Shown here piece after piece: positions 1-9,219 of a stretch of DNA of 64,000 nucleotides. Position 1 is the stretch's first letter. Each line of letters starts with the position of its first letter. Source of the DNA: Anaerolineales bacterium (GTDB lineage Bacteria; Chloroflexota; Anaerolineae; Anaerolineales; Villigracilaceae). Where the stretch lies: contig JAEURJ010000007.1 in assembly GCA_016789305.1 (NCBI GenBank), positions 372,001 to 436,000 of the forward strand, read 5' to 3'. Position numbers and translations under genes: made by a program. The notes beneath the pieces are model-generated. The model saw nothing but the letters and a program-made list of their open reading frames with translations. It did not search any database and was not told the origin of the DNA.

Positions 1-284
1 AATGGGAGTAGTGGATAGCCGACCAATTGACCTGGCCCGTGATAGGTCACATCCCCGCCGCGATCCACCCAGTGGATGGATATTCCCTTTTTCTTTAACT
101 GTTCTTCACCCCATAAAAGATTCTCCACCCGGCCCTTGCGGCCAAAGGTGTATACATGCGGGTGTTCCAGTAAAAGCAAAGTCGGCGGACGACTGCAGTC
201 TGCAATCTCCGCCGCATATTGATCCTGTAACTTCCAGGCCGTTTCGTATTCGATCAATCCGAGGTCTTCAACAATAAAATTCAT
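1..284 (-). CDS. lipB: Lipoyl(octanoyl) transferase LipB, N-terminal part (runs off the window)
   Basis: LipB transfers octanoate from acyl carrier protein to lipoyl-dependent enzymes in the cytoplasm. The minus strand is open from an ATG at 284-282 to the window edge, giving 94 residues. Visible family motifs are LLLEHPHVYTFGRKG (residues 37-51) and RGGDVTYHGPGQLVGYPL (75-92), the LipB signature. The family is about 200-240 residues, so the C-terminal half with the catalytic Cys/Lys lies outside. No Shine-Dalgarno is evident. The next gene downstream of the window start is unknown; the FAD oxidase at 328-1731 reads the same way and lies upstream, separated by a palindrome. Confidence 0.93.
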   Translation of the reverse strand, partial: MNFIVEDLGLIEYETAWKLQDQYAAEIADCSRPPTLLLLEHPHVYTFGRKGRVENLLWGEEQLKKKGISIHWVDRGGDVTYHGPGQLVGYPLLP

Positions 285-291
285 GGCATTA

Positions 292-329
292 AATCAAATA
301 GGGGCGGGTTATCCCGCCCCTATTTGATT
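292..329. repeat. GC-rich palindrome (REP-like / terminator), copy 1
   Basis: Two perfect 17-base arms (292-308 and 313-329) around a 4-base loop. The core is ATAGGGGCGGG and its complement. It overlaps the stop codon of the FAD oxidase (minus strand) and precedes lipB. Related GTAGGGGCG palindromes occur at 9160-9219, 20991-21017 and 31141-31203. It may act as a terminator for the oxidase gene. Confidence 0.85.
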
Positions 330-1731
330 ATTCTCCAAACACTCTTCGATACAAATCCGATTCGAGTAGGTTGTTCGGGTCACATCGCTTCTTTAGTTTC
401 TTGTATTTTACAATGGTCTCTTCACCTAAGAACGCCCGCGCGGTCTCGGCGGAAGTCTCACTGTTTTTTGCGAAATAAAAACGCCCGCCATTTGCAATGA
501 CAATGCGGTCATACTCCTGCAAAATTTTGTGCAGTGTCGCGCGGTTACGGTTCGTTACTTTGAAATCAAGGGCGAGGGAAAATCCGTCGACTGCGTGGGT
601 GAGCAGGAATTTGTCAGGGCGATGGCGTTTGGTGACGCCGAGGTAGGAGGGGTATCCCTGCTTTTTGGCGAGAGTCAGCATCTCGGTCCAGGCTTGAAGC
701 GCGGTTTCCTTTGGCAGGAAGGATTGATATTGGATCAATCCGCCGGGGCCGACTGCCCGTTCCCAGTCCGGAACATAATCCAATAAAAAGTGAAAAGCCG
801 CGTGCGGCTGACGGAAGGTATGCTTGCGCAAGCTGGCGATATATTTTGCAGTGTTGACTCCCCACCAACCGAGATTATTTACAAAAGGCGTCATGAAATA
901 ATGCAGCAACGATTTTGGCATCACGCCAAACAAACGACTCGGCAGGTTTTGACTTTCAAGCTGCATCGTCTTCTGTGGGTTTGGATCGTCGCCTTCATGC
1001 AGATAATTCGCCGCATGAATTTGTCCATGCCCGACCGTCATGGTATCCAACCAGCCAACGATGTAATCATAGCCCGGCGCATTCTGCTCGATCAACGAAA
1101 GATGTTCCTTCATTGTATGGGTGGGCCACGCATGAACTTCGATTAACCCTGAATACATCTTTTTCATTTGCAGCGTGATCGAAGTGAATACCCCCAACAT
1201 GCCGAGTCCGCTAATCATTGAATAAAACAGGTCACCATTCTTTTTTGGAGAGCATGTCACTTCTGCGCCGGTGGGTAAGACAGCAGTAAATTCAATCACA
1301 TGTTCGCCGATCGGTCCCATTCTGAAATTATTTTTTCCATGAATATTTGCGGAGAGACAGCCGCCTAAGGTCGTGAACATTGTGCCGGATACAACCGGCG
1401 GCCACCAACCATCAGGCAGGACTTTCTCCCATAACTTTTGCAGTGTGACCCCGGGTTCGCATCGCACCACGCCGGTGGCTGGATCCCATTCGACGATCTG
1501 GTTCATCGCTGACATATCCAGTATGATGCCGCCGCCGTTCAAAGCGGCATCGTTATAGCTGCGCCCGCCGCCTCGCGTGCTGACAGTCAGTCCTTGTTTT
1601 TTTGCGAGTTGGAAAGCTTCGTAAATCTCATCAGCTTTTTGGGGTTGAATACGATATGAAGGCGCCTTGAGGGAATGACCGAAGTTTTCAAGGGTGGTGA
1701 AGGTATTAAGCAATGGATCGGATGTGTTCAT
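328..1731 (-). CDS. FAD-binding oxidoreductase, DprE1-like
   Basis: This 467-residue protein has an N-terminal FAD_binding_4 (PCMH) domain. The motifs TRGGGRSYNDAALNGGGI (about residues 52-69) and TLGGCLSANIHGKNN (about 121-135) strongly resemble DprE1, the oxidase that converts decaprenylphospho-ribose to its 2-keto form. No signal peptide is visible. The SDR gene immediately upstream on the same strand (1784-2608) resembles DprE2, the partner reductase, so the pair probably epimerises a polyprenyl-phosphate pentose. A D-arabinono-lactone-oxidase-like role is the main alternative. A perfect 20-bp palindrome lies just upstream. The function comes from family resemblance and was not tested. 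Confidence 0.75.
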   Translation of the reverse strand: MNTSDPLLNTFTTLENFGHSLKAPSYRIQPQKADEIYEAFQLAKKQGLTVSTRGGGRSYNDAALNGGGIILDMSAMNQIVEWDPATGVVRCEPGVTLQKLWEKVLPDGWWPPVVSGTMFTTLGGCLSANIHGKNNFRMGPIGEHVIEFTAVLPTGAEVTCSPKKNGDLFYSMISGLGMLGVFTSITLQMKKMYSGLIEVHAWPTHTMKEHLSLIEQNAPGYDYIVGWLDTMTVGHGQIHAANYLHEGDDPNPQKTMQLESQNLPSRLFGVMPKSLLHYFMTPFVNNLGWWGVNTAKYIASLRKHTFRQPHAAFHFLLDYVPDWERAVGPGGLIQYQSFLPKETALQAWTEMLTLAKKQGYPSYLGVTKRHRPDKFLLTHAVDGFSLALDFKVTNRNRATLHKILQEYDRIVIANGGRFYFAKNSETSAETARAFLGEETIVKYKKLKKRCDPNNLLESDLYRRVFGE

Positions 1732-1746
1732 GTTTTTTTCTGCGAA

Positions 1747-1766
1747 TTTGAGAGCATGCTCTCAAA
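1747..1766. promoter_or_regulatory. Perfect 20-bp palindrome between the DprE1- and DprE2-like genes
   Basis: TTTGAGAGCATGCTCTCAAA is fully self-complementary. It lies 16 bases upstream of the ATG of the FAD oxidase (minus strand) and just after the SDR stop. With no loop it fits a dimeric-regulator operator better than a terminator. The regulator is unknown. Confidence 0.45.
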
Positions 1767-1783
1767 CATGGATAAAGTCTTTC

Positions 1784-2608
1784 TTAAAAAGATAACCTTC
1801 TGAAAATGAAGGAGGGCACATGTTGAATCGCCAGCATGATCCAGCGCCAAATGGATGGCGTATAAATGACCTGCTTGCGGTTTTTCATGGCTTTATATAT
1901 TTCATTGGCGGCTTGTTCAGGTTCAATAATTAATGGGGTACCGCCCTGTGCAGCTTTGACCATTTCTGTGTTCACAAAGCCGGGTTTTACCGTCAGTACG
2001 TTGACGCCATGACGAGTGAGTCTGTTGCGCAGTGCTTCGAGATAAGTTGTAAGCGCTGCTTTGGAAGTATTGTAACCCGGGTTGCCCACGCGGCCTCGGT
2101 CACCCGCGACAGAGGAAATACCCACGATCTGTCCGGCTTTTGCAGAATGGAACATGGTCGCAACCGGGCTGAGCCATGCCATTGCGCCGAGCAAGTTAAC
2201 CTCGATCATTTTGCGGTCGTTCTCAAAGTTGTACTTGTCCATGCCGCCGGGCGGGTAGTTGACCCCAGCCATGAAGACTAAGGTGTCCAATCCGCCTAGG
2301 TTGGCGACAATTTTGCTCAAGAGTGCGGGGACTTCATCATAGTTGGAGACATCATGGGTGTAAGGCAGCGTCCGAATTTCCCCCATAATCGAGTTGATCT
2401 CATTGGATAACTCATTGAGTTTATCCCCTCGTCGCGCGACAAGTGCAAGGGTGTAACCTTCTTTGGCAAGTTTATGAGCAAGAGCGGCTCCGATGCCGTC
2501 GGAGGCGCCCACAATAATTCCGCGGCGATGTGGATGTAAGGGGGTAGCAAAGGCAGGCTTGCCTGGTTTTGAGTTGCTTTGATCGTGGATTTTGGCTGAT
2601 TTTGACAC
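1784..2608 (-). CDS. SDR-family oxidoreductase, DprE2-like
   Basis: A 274-residue short-chain dehydrogenase. The Rossmann motif GASDGIG lies near residue 34, the catalytic Ser in GISSVAG, and the Tyr/Lys pair in YNTSK. The first 25 residues are polar and outside the fold. The start is GTG (2608-2606), with a GAGG ribosome-binding sequence five bases ahead. It lies 52 bases upstream of the DprE1-like oxidase on the same strand, which suggests the second (reductase) step of 2-epimerisation of a polyprenyl-phosphate ribose. SDR specificity cannot be read from the sequence alone, so the role rests on context. Confidence 0.72.
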   Translation of the reverse strand: MSKSAKIHDQSNSKPGKPAFATPLHPHRRGIIVGASDGIGAALAHKLAKEGYTLALVARRGDKLNELSNEINSIMGEIRTLPYTHDVSNYDEVPALLSKIVANLGGLDTLVFMAGVNYPPGGMDKYNFENDRKMIEVNLLGAMAWLSPVATMFHSAKAGQIVGISSVAGDRGRVGNPGYNTSKAALTTYLEALRNRLTRHGVNVLTVKPGFVNTEMVKAAQGGTPLIIEPEQAANEIYKAMKNRKQVIYTPSIWRWIMLAIQHVPSFIFRRLSF

Positions 2609-2672
2609 GAAGGCCTCTTTACAAAATGTTTAGTTTCATTTTAACACAGGTTATTTCATGTTAAATCTGCCG

Positions 2673-2702
2673 TATAATAAGTTTGTTTGTGCGCAATTGC
2701 GC
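2673..2702 (+). promoter_or_regulatory. Putative -10 box and palindrome upstream of the GAF-GGDEF gene
   Basis: A perfect TATAAT at 2673-2678 is followed by the 12-bp palindrome GCGCAATTGCGC at 2691-2702, in the divergent region between the SDR gene and the GGDEF gene. No strong -35 is seen. The palindrome lies around +5 to +17, where a repressor could act. Confidence 0.4.
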
Positions 2703-2748
2703 TTTGAATGATTGCAGTTCATGACGATTTGGTGGCAAAAGGTTGAGT

Positions 2749-4011
2749 ATGAAATCGACAAAACAGGAACGTGCTGGAACATTCCTGCGCGCGAGGGAGA
2801 TAATCGAAAGGGATCCTTCCATCCCCATTGAAGAAAAAGAAGGGGTTTTGAAGTTAATTCAAGTGCTGATCGAAGTTACAGAAGGCATGCCTTCCGCAAA
2901 TCAGCAGGATGAAACAGTAAAGTCACTGACGCAGGAAATTGTTTCAAAACATTCTCTTTTGGCTTTGGTAAAGCAACAAGCTGATGAATTGGACGCGCTC
3001 AAGCGATTGGGCGTCAATATCGCATCCAGCCTTGACCAGCAAACAGTACTGGATTCTGTGGTAGCCGAGGCAATGAGGCTGGTGAAAAATGCACGTGCGG
3101 CGCATATCTTCCTTTTTGTGAATGGAAAGCTTGAATTTGGTGCTGCACTAACAGATGATGGAATGCGCAATAAACCTTTAGCTTTACCACGCCCCAATGG
3201 ACTTACCTATGAAACCTTGAAAAAAGGTCAACAGTTTATTGTGGAAGATATGGCCGGTCACCCCCTTTATGATGACCTGTCCACTCCGTGGAAAGGTTCC
3301 ATCATCGGCATTCCTCTGAAATTCAACAATGAAATTGTCGGGGTTATGAATCTTTCCCGTTCGACCATAGGCGGTTTTAGCCGCTCCGAGATACGCCTGC
3401 TCGGTTTGCTTGCCGACCAGGCGGCTGTGGCGATCTCGAATGCCAAACTGCATAAACAGGTTACTGAGCAGGCGAATACTGATAGCATAACCGGTCTTCC
3501 CAATCGACGGGCATTGGATGAGAGATTGCAGGAAGAAGTACGTTACGCTCGAAGAATGAAAACACAGTTCGCCGTTGTTATGATGGACCTGGACGGTTTT
3601 AAGAATGTAAACGACACATATGGACATGCCATCGGGGATGAGATTTTAAATTCTGCATTCAATTATCTGGCCGGGAAAATGCGCTCCGATGATTTTCTGG
3701 CACGTTATGGCGGCGATGAGCTTACTCTCATCATGCGTAATAGCGGTGCAGACGCGGCTGCAAGCGTGACAAACAAGATCATGGAATTGTTGGCTGGGTA
3801 CAGTTTTTCGGTCAATAATACTGATCAGTATCAGATCAAGTTGGGTGTTACTGCGGGGATCGCCATTTACCCATTACATGCCGCGAATGCAGGAGACTTG
3901 TTGCGTGCTGCGGATACAGCCCTGTACCAGGCCAAGAGACGCAACCGCGGATCGTACGTCATTGCCAGTGGTATGACCGGTCCATTGGATGCCGTTTCGG
4001 TGCCAAAATAA
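2749..4011 (+). CDS. GAF-domain diguanylate cyclase
   Basis: A 420-residue soluble signalling protein. A helical N-terminus (about 1-85) precedes a GAF domain (about 90-235) and a C-terminal GGDEF domain beginning at DSITGLPNRRAL. The active loop is YGGDEL (near residue 320), so Leu replaces the usual Phe. RSDD lies five residues before the GGD, matching the product-inhibition I-site RxxD. It should make c-di-GMP under control of whatever the GAF domain senses. ATG 2749 is preferred over TTG 2743 because AAAAGG at 2737-2742 is correctly spaced for the ATG. No membrane segment. Confidence 0.9.
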   Translation: MKSTKQERAGTFLRAREIIERDPSIPIEEKEGVLKLIQVLIEVTEGMPSANQQDETVKSLTQEIVSKHSLLALVKQQADELDALKRLGVNIASSLDQQTVLDSVVAEAMRLVKNARAAHIFLFVNGKLEFGAALTDDGMRNKPLALPRPNGLTYETLKKGQQFIVEDMAGHPLYDDLSTPWKGSIIGIPLKFNNEIVGVMNLSRSTIGGFSRSEIRLLGLLADQAAVAISNAKLHKQVTEQANTDSITGLPNRRALDERLQEEVRYARRMKTQFAVVMMDLDGFKNVNDTYGHAIGDEILNSAFNYLAGKMRSDDFLARYGGDELTLIMRNSGADAAASVTNKIMELLAGYSFSVNNTDQYQIKLGVTAGIAIYPLHAANAGDLLRAADTALYQAKRRNRGSYVIASGMTGPLDAVSVPK

Positions 4012-4075
4012 TTTTCCCGAGTCACTTTACAATCTAGTTGGGGTTATAAAGAACAGCCTACCCTAAGGAGCTGAT

Positions 4076-4999
4076 ATGCCCCGTAAAGTAAAACTGATTC
4101 TCAACCCCATGGCCGACATGGGACGTGCCTGGAAAACCGCAAATGATCTACGCCCCATTGCTCAGGAATTCAACGGTGAACTTGCCTGGAGCGGGACAGT
4201 CTATCCGACTCATGCGATTGATCTGGCGAAGCAGGCCGCAGAAGAAGGCTATGACATGGTCGTCGCCATGGGCGGCGATGGAACCGTTCACGAAGTCATG
4301 AATGGACTGATGCAGGTACCAGAGAGCAAACGCCCGATCATGGCAGTTGTGCCAATCGGTTCCGGAAACGACTTCGCCTATTCCATTGGAATTAATCAAA
4401 AGCCAGGCCATGCGCTGGCTCATGCCCTCAAGGCAGAGACGATCCAACCTGTAGATATTGGCCTGCTTACCGATGAACATGGGCGCAAGGAATATTTTGA
4501 CAACACACTTGGCATTGGCTTCGATGCCATCGTTACGATACGTTCCCATAAGCTCCCCATTGTCAAAGGGTTTTTGATGTACTTGACGGCCGTGATTCAG
4601 ACCATTATTTTGAATCATAATCCGGCAAAAGTAAGGGTCGAAACAGAGAGTGAAGCATGGGAGGATCAAATCCTAATGCTTACTCTTTGCAATGGCCCGC
4701 GGGAAGGCGGCGGATTTATGATGTCTGCCGGATCAAAAAACAACGATGGTGTATTCGAATCAGTAGCGGTTACAAAGGTTTCGCGTGCAACGATGTTCCG
4801 TTTGGTCCCTGAATTTATGAATGGCACTCATGCCCGTTTCAAGCAGATTCGAATCGGTTCATTCAAGAAAATGTCCCTCACATCAGATCGTCCTCTGTAC
4901 ATCCATGCCGACGGCGAAATTTTTACAAGTTTTGGCAGTAATCTGAAAAAGACAATGATTGAAATACTTCCACAAGCTTTGCGAGTTGTGAAAGGTTAA
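4076..4999 (+). CDS. Diacylglycerol kinase family lipid kinase
   Basis: This 307-residue protein has the DAGK catalytic-domain motifs: an N-terminal KLILNP strand, GGDGTVHE (near residue 65) for nucleotide binding, and IGSGNDFAY (near 95). A later DGVFE segment and an IHADGE loop are also typical. The family (DgkB, YegS, BmrU) phosphorylates diacylglycerol or related lipids at the inner membrane face. AAGGAG at 4065-4070 lies five bases before the ATG. It follows the GGDEF gene by 64 bases and ends in a strong terminator. The exact lipid substrate cannot be assigned. Confidence 0.88.
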   Translation: MPRKVKLILNPMADMGRAWKTANDLRPIAQEFNGELAWSGTVYPTHAIDLAKQAAEEGYDMVVAMGGDGTVHEVMNGLMQVPESKRPIMAVVPIGSGNDFAYSIGINQKPGHALAHALKAETIQPVDIGLLTDEHGRKEYFDNTLGIGFDAIVTIRSHKLPIVKGFLMYLTAVIQTIILNHNPAKVRVETESEAWEDQILMLTLCNGPREGGGFMMSAGSKNNDGVFESVAVTKVSRATMFRLVPEFMNGTHARFKQIRIGSFKKMSLTSDRPLYIHADGEIFTSFGSNLKKTMIEILPQALRVVKG

Positions 5000-5032
5000 A
5001 TAAAAAGACGGGCACTGCCCGTCTTTTTATTT
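4998..5032 (+). terminator. Intrinsic terminator after the lipid kinase gene
   Basis: Sixteen-base perfect arms (4998-5013 and 5017-5032) with an A-rich left flank and T5 right flank. The stem core is GACGGGC/GCCCGTC with a 3-base loop. It could work in both directions. Confidence 0.9.
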
Positions 5033-5114
5033 CATAATGATTAATGGCAGGGGAATGGATAAGTCCTCATGAAAAAGTTTAAAATATTTTCAACTCCAAT
5101 GATAGAATCAAAAA

Positions 5115-6740
5115 ATGCCAGACCTGATTGCCTCGCTTCAAAAACAAGATATTGGACATCTCCGCATCATTGCCGGATTTTGGGGACTCGAATTGGAATC
5201 CACTGATTTGGATTCTGCTCTTGAAGAAATCTCCGCTTCTTTGCTGGACCTGGAAGCTGCCACTGAAACCATCGACATTCTCTCCCCTGAAGCGCGGACT
5301 GCACTAAGTCAGCTTGCAGAAGCAGGTGGGAAAATGGAATGGGCCATTTTTTCCCGCACTCATGGCGAGATTCGTGAAATGGGATCAGGCAGGCGGGACC
5401 GGGAACTGCCTCACAAGAAACCAGTCTCTCCTGCTGAAACACTCTTTTACTTTGGCTTTCTCGCAAAGGCGTTTTTTGATTTTGGTAAAGGCTCGCAGGA
5501 ATTTGCCTATATTCCTGAAGATTTGCTGGAAGTCGTTGAAGCAGTAATTGAAGAACCTGAGACCCAATTGCCCTCCCTCAGAAGCGAACCTTTTGGGAGA
5601 CCAGCTACACCAGTTGAGAAAGCCTTTGAGATTCCAGCTTCCGATCACGTGCTGGATGATGCGACGACCTATCTTGCTGCATTACGATTAAATCTTGATT
5701 CAAATGGTTTGGATCCGGAAAAACAGGTATTTGTCCCCGCACTTCAGACCATGTTGACCACCGCTCAGATCCTTAAGAAGAATATGCCCCAACCGGATGC
5801 GGTAAAGAAATTTCTTGAGGCCTCCCGTGTTGACGCACTTCAGTTTCTTTACAAAGCATGGCTTGACTCACAAACCTTCGATGAATTGCGAATGATCCCA
5901 ACGATCGCGTGTGAAGGGGAATGGGTCAATCAGCCGCAAGTGACTCGCGAATTTTTGATGAACTTGATCGATGCTATTCCGGCGGGGAAATGGTGGAGCC
6001 TGGGCGCATTTACAAAAGCCATTAAGGAGAAATACCCTGATTTTCAACGCCCCGCCGGCGATTACGATTCCTGGTTCATTAAACGCACTTCCGATGGGCA
6101 GTTTCTGCGCGGTTTTGCCTATTGGGACCAGGTGGATGGCGCGCTAATTCGGCAGATTATCCAAACTTTACACTGGCTTGGCAAAGTGGATCTGGCTTCA
6201 GCGGAAGAAGGCGCACCATTTACATCCTTTCGGCTGTCTTCCATTATTCAGAAACAGGATGACAAGGCAAAAGTAATCGTTGCGTCCAATGGAAGAATTA
6301 CAGTTCCCAGAAACTTCTCGCGTGCGGCACGTTATCAGATCGCAAGATTTTGCGAATGGGAAGGTGAGAAGCAGGACGAGTTTATCTATTCAATCAGCGC
6401 GAAGTCATTGCAGCTTGCAGGTCAACAAGGGTTGAAGGCGGAGCAGCTGCTTTCGATGTTGGTGAAGTATACAAGTGGCAGCATTCCGCCGCCGCTGGTG
6501 AAGGCGCTCAAGCGTTGGGAGGCGAACGGCACCGAAGCACGGGTGGAGAATCTGTTCGTGCTAAGAGTCAGCAGGCCGGAGATTATGGAAGAGATGCGTT
6601 CCTCAAAAGCCGGGAGATTTTTGGGCGAGCTATTAAGTCCAACGGCAGTGGTAGTCAAAGAAGGAGCCATTCAAAAAGTAATGGCTGCTTTGGCTGAATT
6701 GGGGCTGCTTGCCGAAGTTGCAAACCTGCCAAAGGAATAA
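5115..6740 (+). CDS. Helicase-associated (XPB/Ssl2-like, Helicase_C_3) domain protein
   Basis: This 541-residue protein has no ATPase motif. Its C-terminal 180 residues, with KVIVASNGRITVPRNFSRA, then YSISAKSLQLAGQQGLKAEQ and a helical end, resemble the Helicase_C_3 / XPB N-terminal-like domain found in stand-alone bacterial proteins. The N-terminal half is helical and acidic, with repeated ALEE/LSPEA segments. A likely role is DNA binding or protein interaction, but none is established. TAGAAT at 5103-5108 lies six bases before the ATG, so the mRNA is probably leaderless. The next gene starts three bases after its stop. Confidence 0.6.
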   Translation: MPDLIASLQKQDIGHLRIIAGFWGLELESTDLDSALEEISASLLDLEAATETIDILSPEARTALSQLAEAGGKMEWAIFSRTHGEIREMGSGRRDRELPHKKPVSPAETLFYFGFLAKAFFDFGKGSQEFAYIPEDLLEVVEAVIEEPETQLPSLRSEPFGRPATPVEKAFEIPASDHVLDDATTYLAALRLNLDSNGLDPEKQVFVPALQTMLTTAQILKKNMPQPDAVKKFLEASRVDALQFLYKAWLDSQTFDELRMIPTIACEGEWVNQPQVTREFLMNLIDAIPAGKWWSLGAFTKAIKEKYPDFQRPAGDYDSWFIKRTSDGQFLRGFAYWDQVDGALIRQIIQTLHWLGKVDLASAEEGAPFTSFRLSSIIQKQDDKAKVIVASNGRITVPRNFSRAARYQIARFCEWEGEKQDEFIYSISAKSLQLAGQQGLKAEQLLSMLVKYTSGSIPPPLVKALKRWEANGTEARVENLFVLRVSRPEIMEEMRSSKAGRFLGELLSPTAVVVKEGAIQKVMAALAELGLLAEVANLPKE

Positions 6741-6743
6741 AAT

Positions 6744-7925
6744 ATGGATAACGGGAAAATTAATTACCAGCGGATTCTGTTGATCGCTGGCGCGCTTTCT
6801 CTTTTCATCTATTATCTGTTTCAATGGGTGCAAATGATTTCGAACCCGGTCCTGCGCACCAGCCTGGATTTTGTGGCGTATTATTCCGCTGCACGGATCA
6901 TGCAGGAGCAAGGCGCTACGCAGGTATATGATTTCGAATCCTTGCATATGATGGAAAATCAAGTTGTTGGGTATGAATTGGGGGACGAACAAGTTTTGCC
7001 CTATCTTCATATGCCTTTTTTGCTTCCCATGCTTTCGATCTTTGTTGATGAAAATTACACAGCCTCTTTTCTTCGCTGGGTTTTGTTTTTGGTTTTTATA
7101 TTTGTACTTGGTTTTTATATTTTCTCGAAATTATTTCCCGACGATATGCCTCCTGCTGCCCGTAATCGATTCGTGCTTGGTGCAGTAACTTTTTTTCCGT
7201 GTTTCGTCAGTTTACTGTTGGGGCAAAATACTGCAATTCTGTTTTTGGGCGTTGCCTTGCTGGGCTGGGGGATTGCCAGTGAAAAAGAATGGCTGGCCGG
7301 GTTGGGATTGGCACTTGTCTCGCTGAGACCACACATCCTTCTTTTGATCTTGCCGCCTGTTTTTATCTTGTACCGCAGGGTGTTTTGGAAATTCTTTTTT
7401 ATTGGGTTGGTGCTGGCAGCGCTTAGTTTTTTTCTACTTGGGATTCAGGGCATGCAAAATTTTCTACATATCATGCTGCTCGCCGCCGGTGGACAAGGCT
7501 ATGGTTTGAATATTGAATCCATGATGAATGTGCAGGGATTTCTTGTGCGCAACCTTTCATTTCTGGGTCGCGACACAATCCGAATTGTAGGCTGGGTAAT
7601 CTATCTTGCTGGCATTCCCGGGCTTTGCTGGCTGGCGATCCGTGAGAAGAAATTGGATGTTCATGTATTGGGTAAGATGCTCCTGATCTGTATCGTGATC
7701 GTGCCGCATCTTCATTTTCACGACCTTGCCTTGTTGTTGTTCCCCCTGCTTTCTGTGTATTTGGGGAATGAAACCAGCGCCATTTTTAACGGCCTGCAAA
7801 AACTGCTCCACCCCATGATCCTTTCCTTCTTGTTTTTGTTCGGCTTGTTCCAGGAAACATTTTTCCCCTCGCTTGTGATTTTGATCCTGTTTATCTTTCT
7901 TTTTTATAAAAGGAAGATTTCATGA
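6744..7925 (+). CDS. GT87 (DUF2029) family membrane glycosyltransferase
   Basis: A 393-residue polytopic membrane protein with about ten hydrophobic segments. The N-terminal extracytoplasmic region SLDFVAYYSAARIMQEQGA followed by QVYDFESL is the GT87/DUF2029 signature. These enzymes are GT-C transferases using polyprenyl-phosphate sugars (PimE and AftC belong here). The aspartate in LDFVAYY is the expected catalytic residue. The gene starts three bases after the preceding stop and is probably co-transcribed. In a genome with DprE-like and UbiA-like genes nearby, a polyprenyl-phosphate pentose donor is possible; that is inference. Confidence 0.8.
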   Translation: MDNGKINYQRILLIAGALSLFIYYLFQWVQMISNPVLRTSLDFVAYYSAARIMQEQGATQVYDFESLHMMENQVVGYELGDEQVLPYLHMPFLLPMLSIFVDENYTASFLRWVLFLVFIFVLGFYIFSKLFPDDMPPAARNRFVLGAVTFFPCFVSLLLGQNTAILFLGVALLGWGIASEKEWLAGLGLALVSLRPHILLLILPPVFILYRRVFWKFFFIGLVLAALSFFLLGIQGMQNFLHIMLLAAGGQGYGLNIESMMNVQGFLVRNLSFLGRDTIRIVGWVIYLAGIPGLCWLAIREKKLDVHVLGKMLLICIVIVPHLHFHDLALLLFPLLSVYLGNETSAIFNGLQKLLHPMILSFLFLFGLFQETFFPSLVILILFIFLFYKRKIS

Positions 7926-7982
7926 CACTCGTCGTTTGAGAAATGAATATAATAAAGTCAGGTTTTCAACAAGGAGATGCCG

Positions 7983-9161
7983 ATGTCTAAAACTGACTGG
8001 ATCCAGCAGGAAATTGATAATTTAAAATCACAGGGGCTGTACAACAACATCCGCACCATCGGCTCGCCGCAAGGCGCATGGTTGACGGTGGATGGAAAAA
8101 AGGTTCTGAACTTTTGCTCGAACAATTATCTCGGACTTGCGAATCATCCCGCGCTGGTGGCTGCCTCTAAAAAGGCGACGGATGAACTTGGCGTTGGGCC
8201 TGCCGCCGTCCGCTCAATTGCCGGGACGATGAGCTTGCATGTAGAACTCGAAAAACGACTCGCGCAATTCAAAGGCGTGGAGGCGGCGATCACATTCCAG
8301 AGTGGATTCACCGCCAATCTGGCAACGGTCCCTGCACTGGTTGGGAAGGAAGATGTAATTTTTTCAGATCGTTTGAATCATGCATCCATCATCGATGGCT
8401 GTCGTTTGTCCGGGGCGAAGATCGTTGCGTACGAGCATAACGATGTGAAATCGTTGGAAGAGCAGATCAAAGCGAATCTCAGTCAATTCCGCCGTGCGAT
8501 CATCATCACGGATGGGGTTTTCAGCATGGACGGTGACATTGCTCCGCTGCCCGATATTTATGAAGTGGCAAAGAAATACGATATTCTCTTAATGGTGGAT
8601 GATGCGCATGGCGAAGGCGTTCTCGGCAAGGGTGGACGCGGCATCGTCGATCATTTTGGTTTGCATGGCAAAGTGGATGTGGAGATCGGCACGATGTCCA
8701 AGGCGTTTGGCGTGGTGGGCGGGATCGTTGCCGGCAAATCGGTCATCGTCGAATGGCTGCGTCAGCGCGGACGCCCGTTCCTGTTCTCCTCTGCGGTGAC
8801 GGTCCCCGATGCGGCGGCATGTTTGGCGGCAGTGGACTTATTGGAAAATTCAACTCAGTTGGTCGATAAGCTTTGGGAGAATGCAAAATACTTCAAAGCT
8901 GAAATGAAGAATCTGGGTTTCAATACTGGCGTGAGCGAAACACCGATCACCCCGGTCATGCTCGGCGAAGCGCCATTGGCTCAGCAATTCAGCCGTGAGC
9001 TATTTGGTGCGGGTGTGTTTGCCATGTCCATCGGATTCCCGACCGTGCCGCAAGGCAAGGCGAGAATCCGCGTGATGATCTCCGCTGCCCATGCAAAGGA
9101 TGATCTCGATAAAGGTCTGGAAGCGTTCAAAAGTGTGGGGAAGAAATTGGGTGTGATTTAA
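7983..9161 (+). CDS. kbl: Glycine C-acetyltransferase (2-amino-3-ketobutyrate CoA ligase)
   Basis: A PLP-dependent alpha-oxoamine synthase of 392 residues that cleaves 2-amino-3-ketobutyrate with CoA to glycine and acetyl-CoA. Visible motifs: [10 protein letters not shown] near the N-terminus, [16 protein letters not shown] typical of KBL rather than Bio[11 protein letters not shown] (PLP-binding Asp) and GTMSKAFG with the Schiff-base Lys. Of two possible starts, ATG 7983 is six bases after AAGGAG (7971-7976), whereas ATG 7977 abuts it. Its substrate would come from the SDR-type threonine dehydrogenase at 34457. It ends in a long palindrome shared with the convergent mevalonate kinase gene. 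Confidence 0.9.
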   Translation: MSKTDWIQQEIDNLKSQGLYNNIRTIGSPQGAWLTVDGKKVLNFCSNNYLGLANHPALVAASKKATDELGVGPAAVRSIAGTMSLHVELEKRLAQFKGVEAAITFQSGFTANLATVPALVGKEDVIFSDRLNHASIIDGCRLSGAKIVAYEHNDVKSLEEQIKANLSQFRRAIIITDGVFSMDGDIAPLPDIYEVAKKYDILLMVDDAHGEGVLGKGGRGIVDHFGLHGKVDVEIGTMSKAFGVVGGIVAGKSVIVEWLRQRGRPFLFSSAVTVPDAAACLAAVDLLENSTQLVDKLWENAKYFKAEMKNLGFNTGVSETPITPVMLGEAPLAQQFSRELFGAGVFAMSIGFPTVPQGKARIRVMISAAHAKDDLDKGLEAFKSVGKKLGVI

Positions 9162-9219
9162 ATAAAGTAGGGGCGAGGGTTTGTGCCACGAAGTGGTATA
9201 CCTCGCCCCTACTTTATTT
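9160..9219. repeat. GTAGGGGCG palindrome, copy 2, between convergent genes
   Basis: Perfect 19-base arms (9160-9178 and 9201-9219) enclose 22 bases that contain a small inner hairpin, CCAC-gaa-GTGG. It overlaps both the kbl stop codon and the mevalonate kinase stop codon, so it probably serves as a two-way terminator. It belongs to the same family as the copies near 292, 20991 and 31141. Confidence 0.9.

Noticed and set aside
2..277. A plus-strand reading frame of 91 codons at the left edge
   Set aside because: The opposite strand encodes the N-terminus of LipB with clear family motifs; the plus-strand frame is its shadow.
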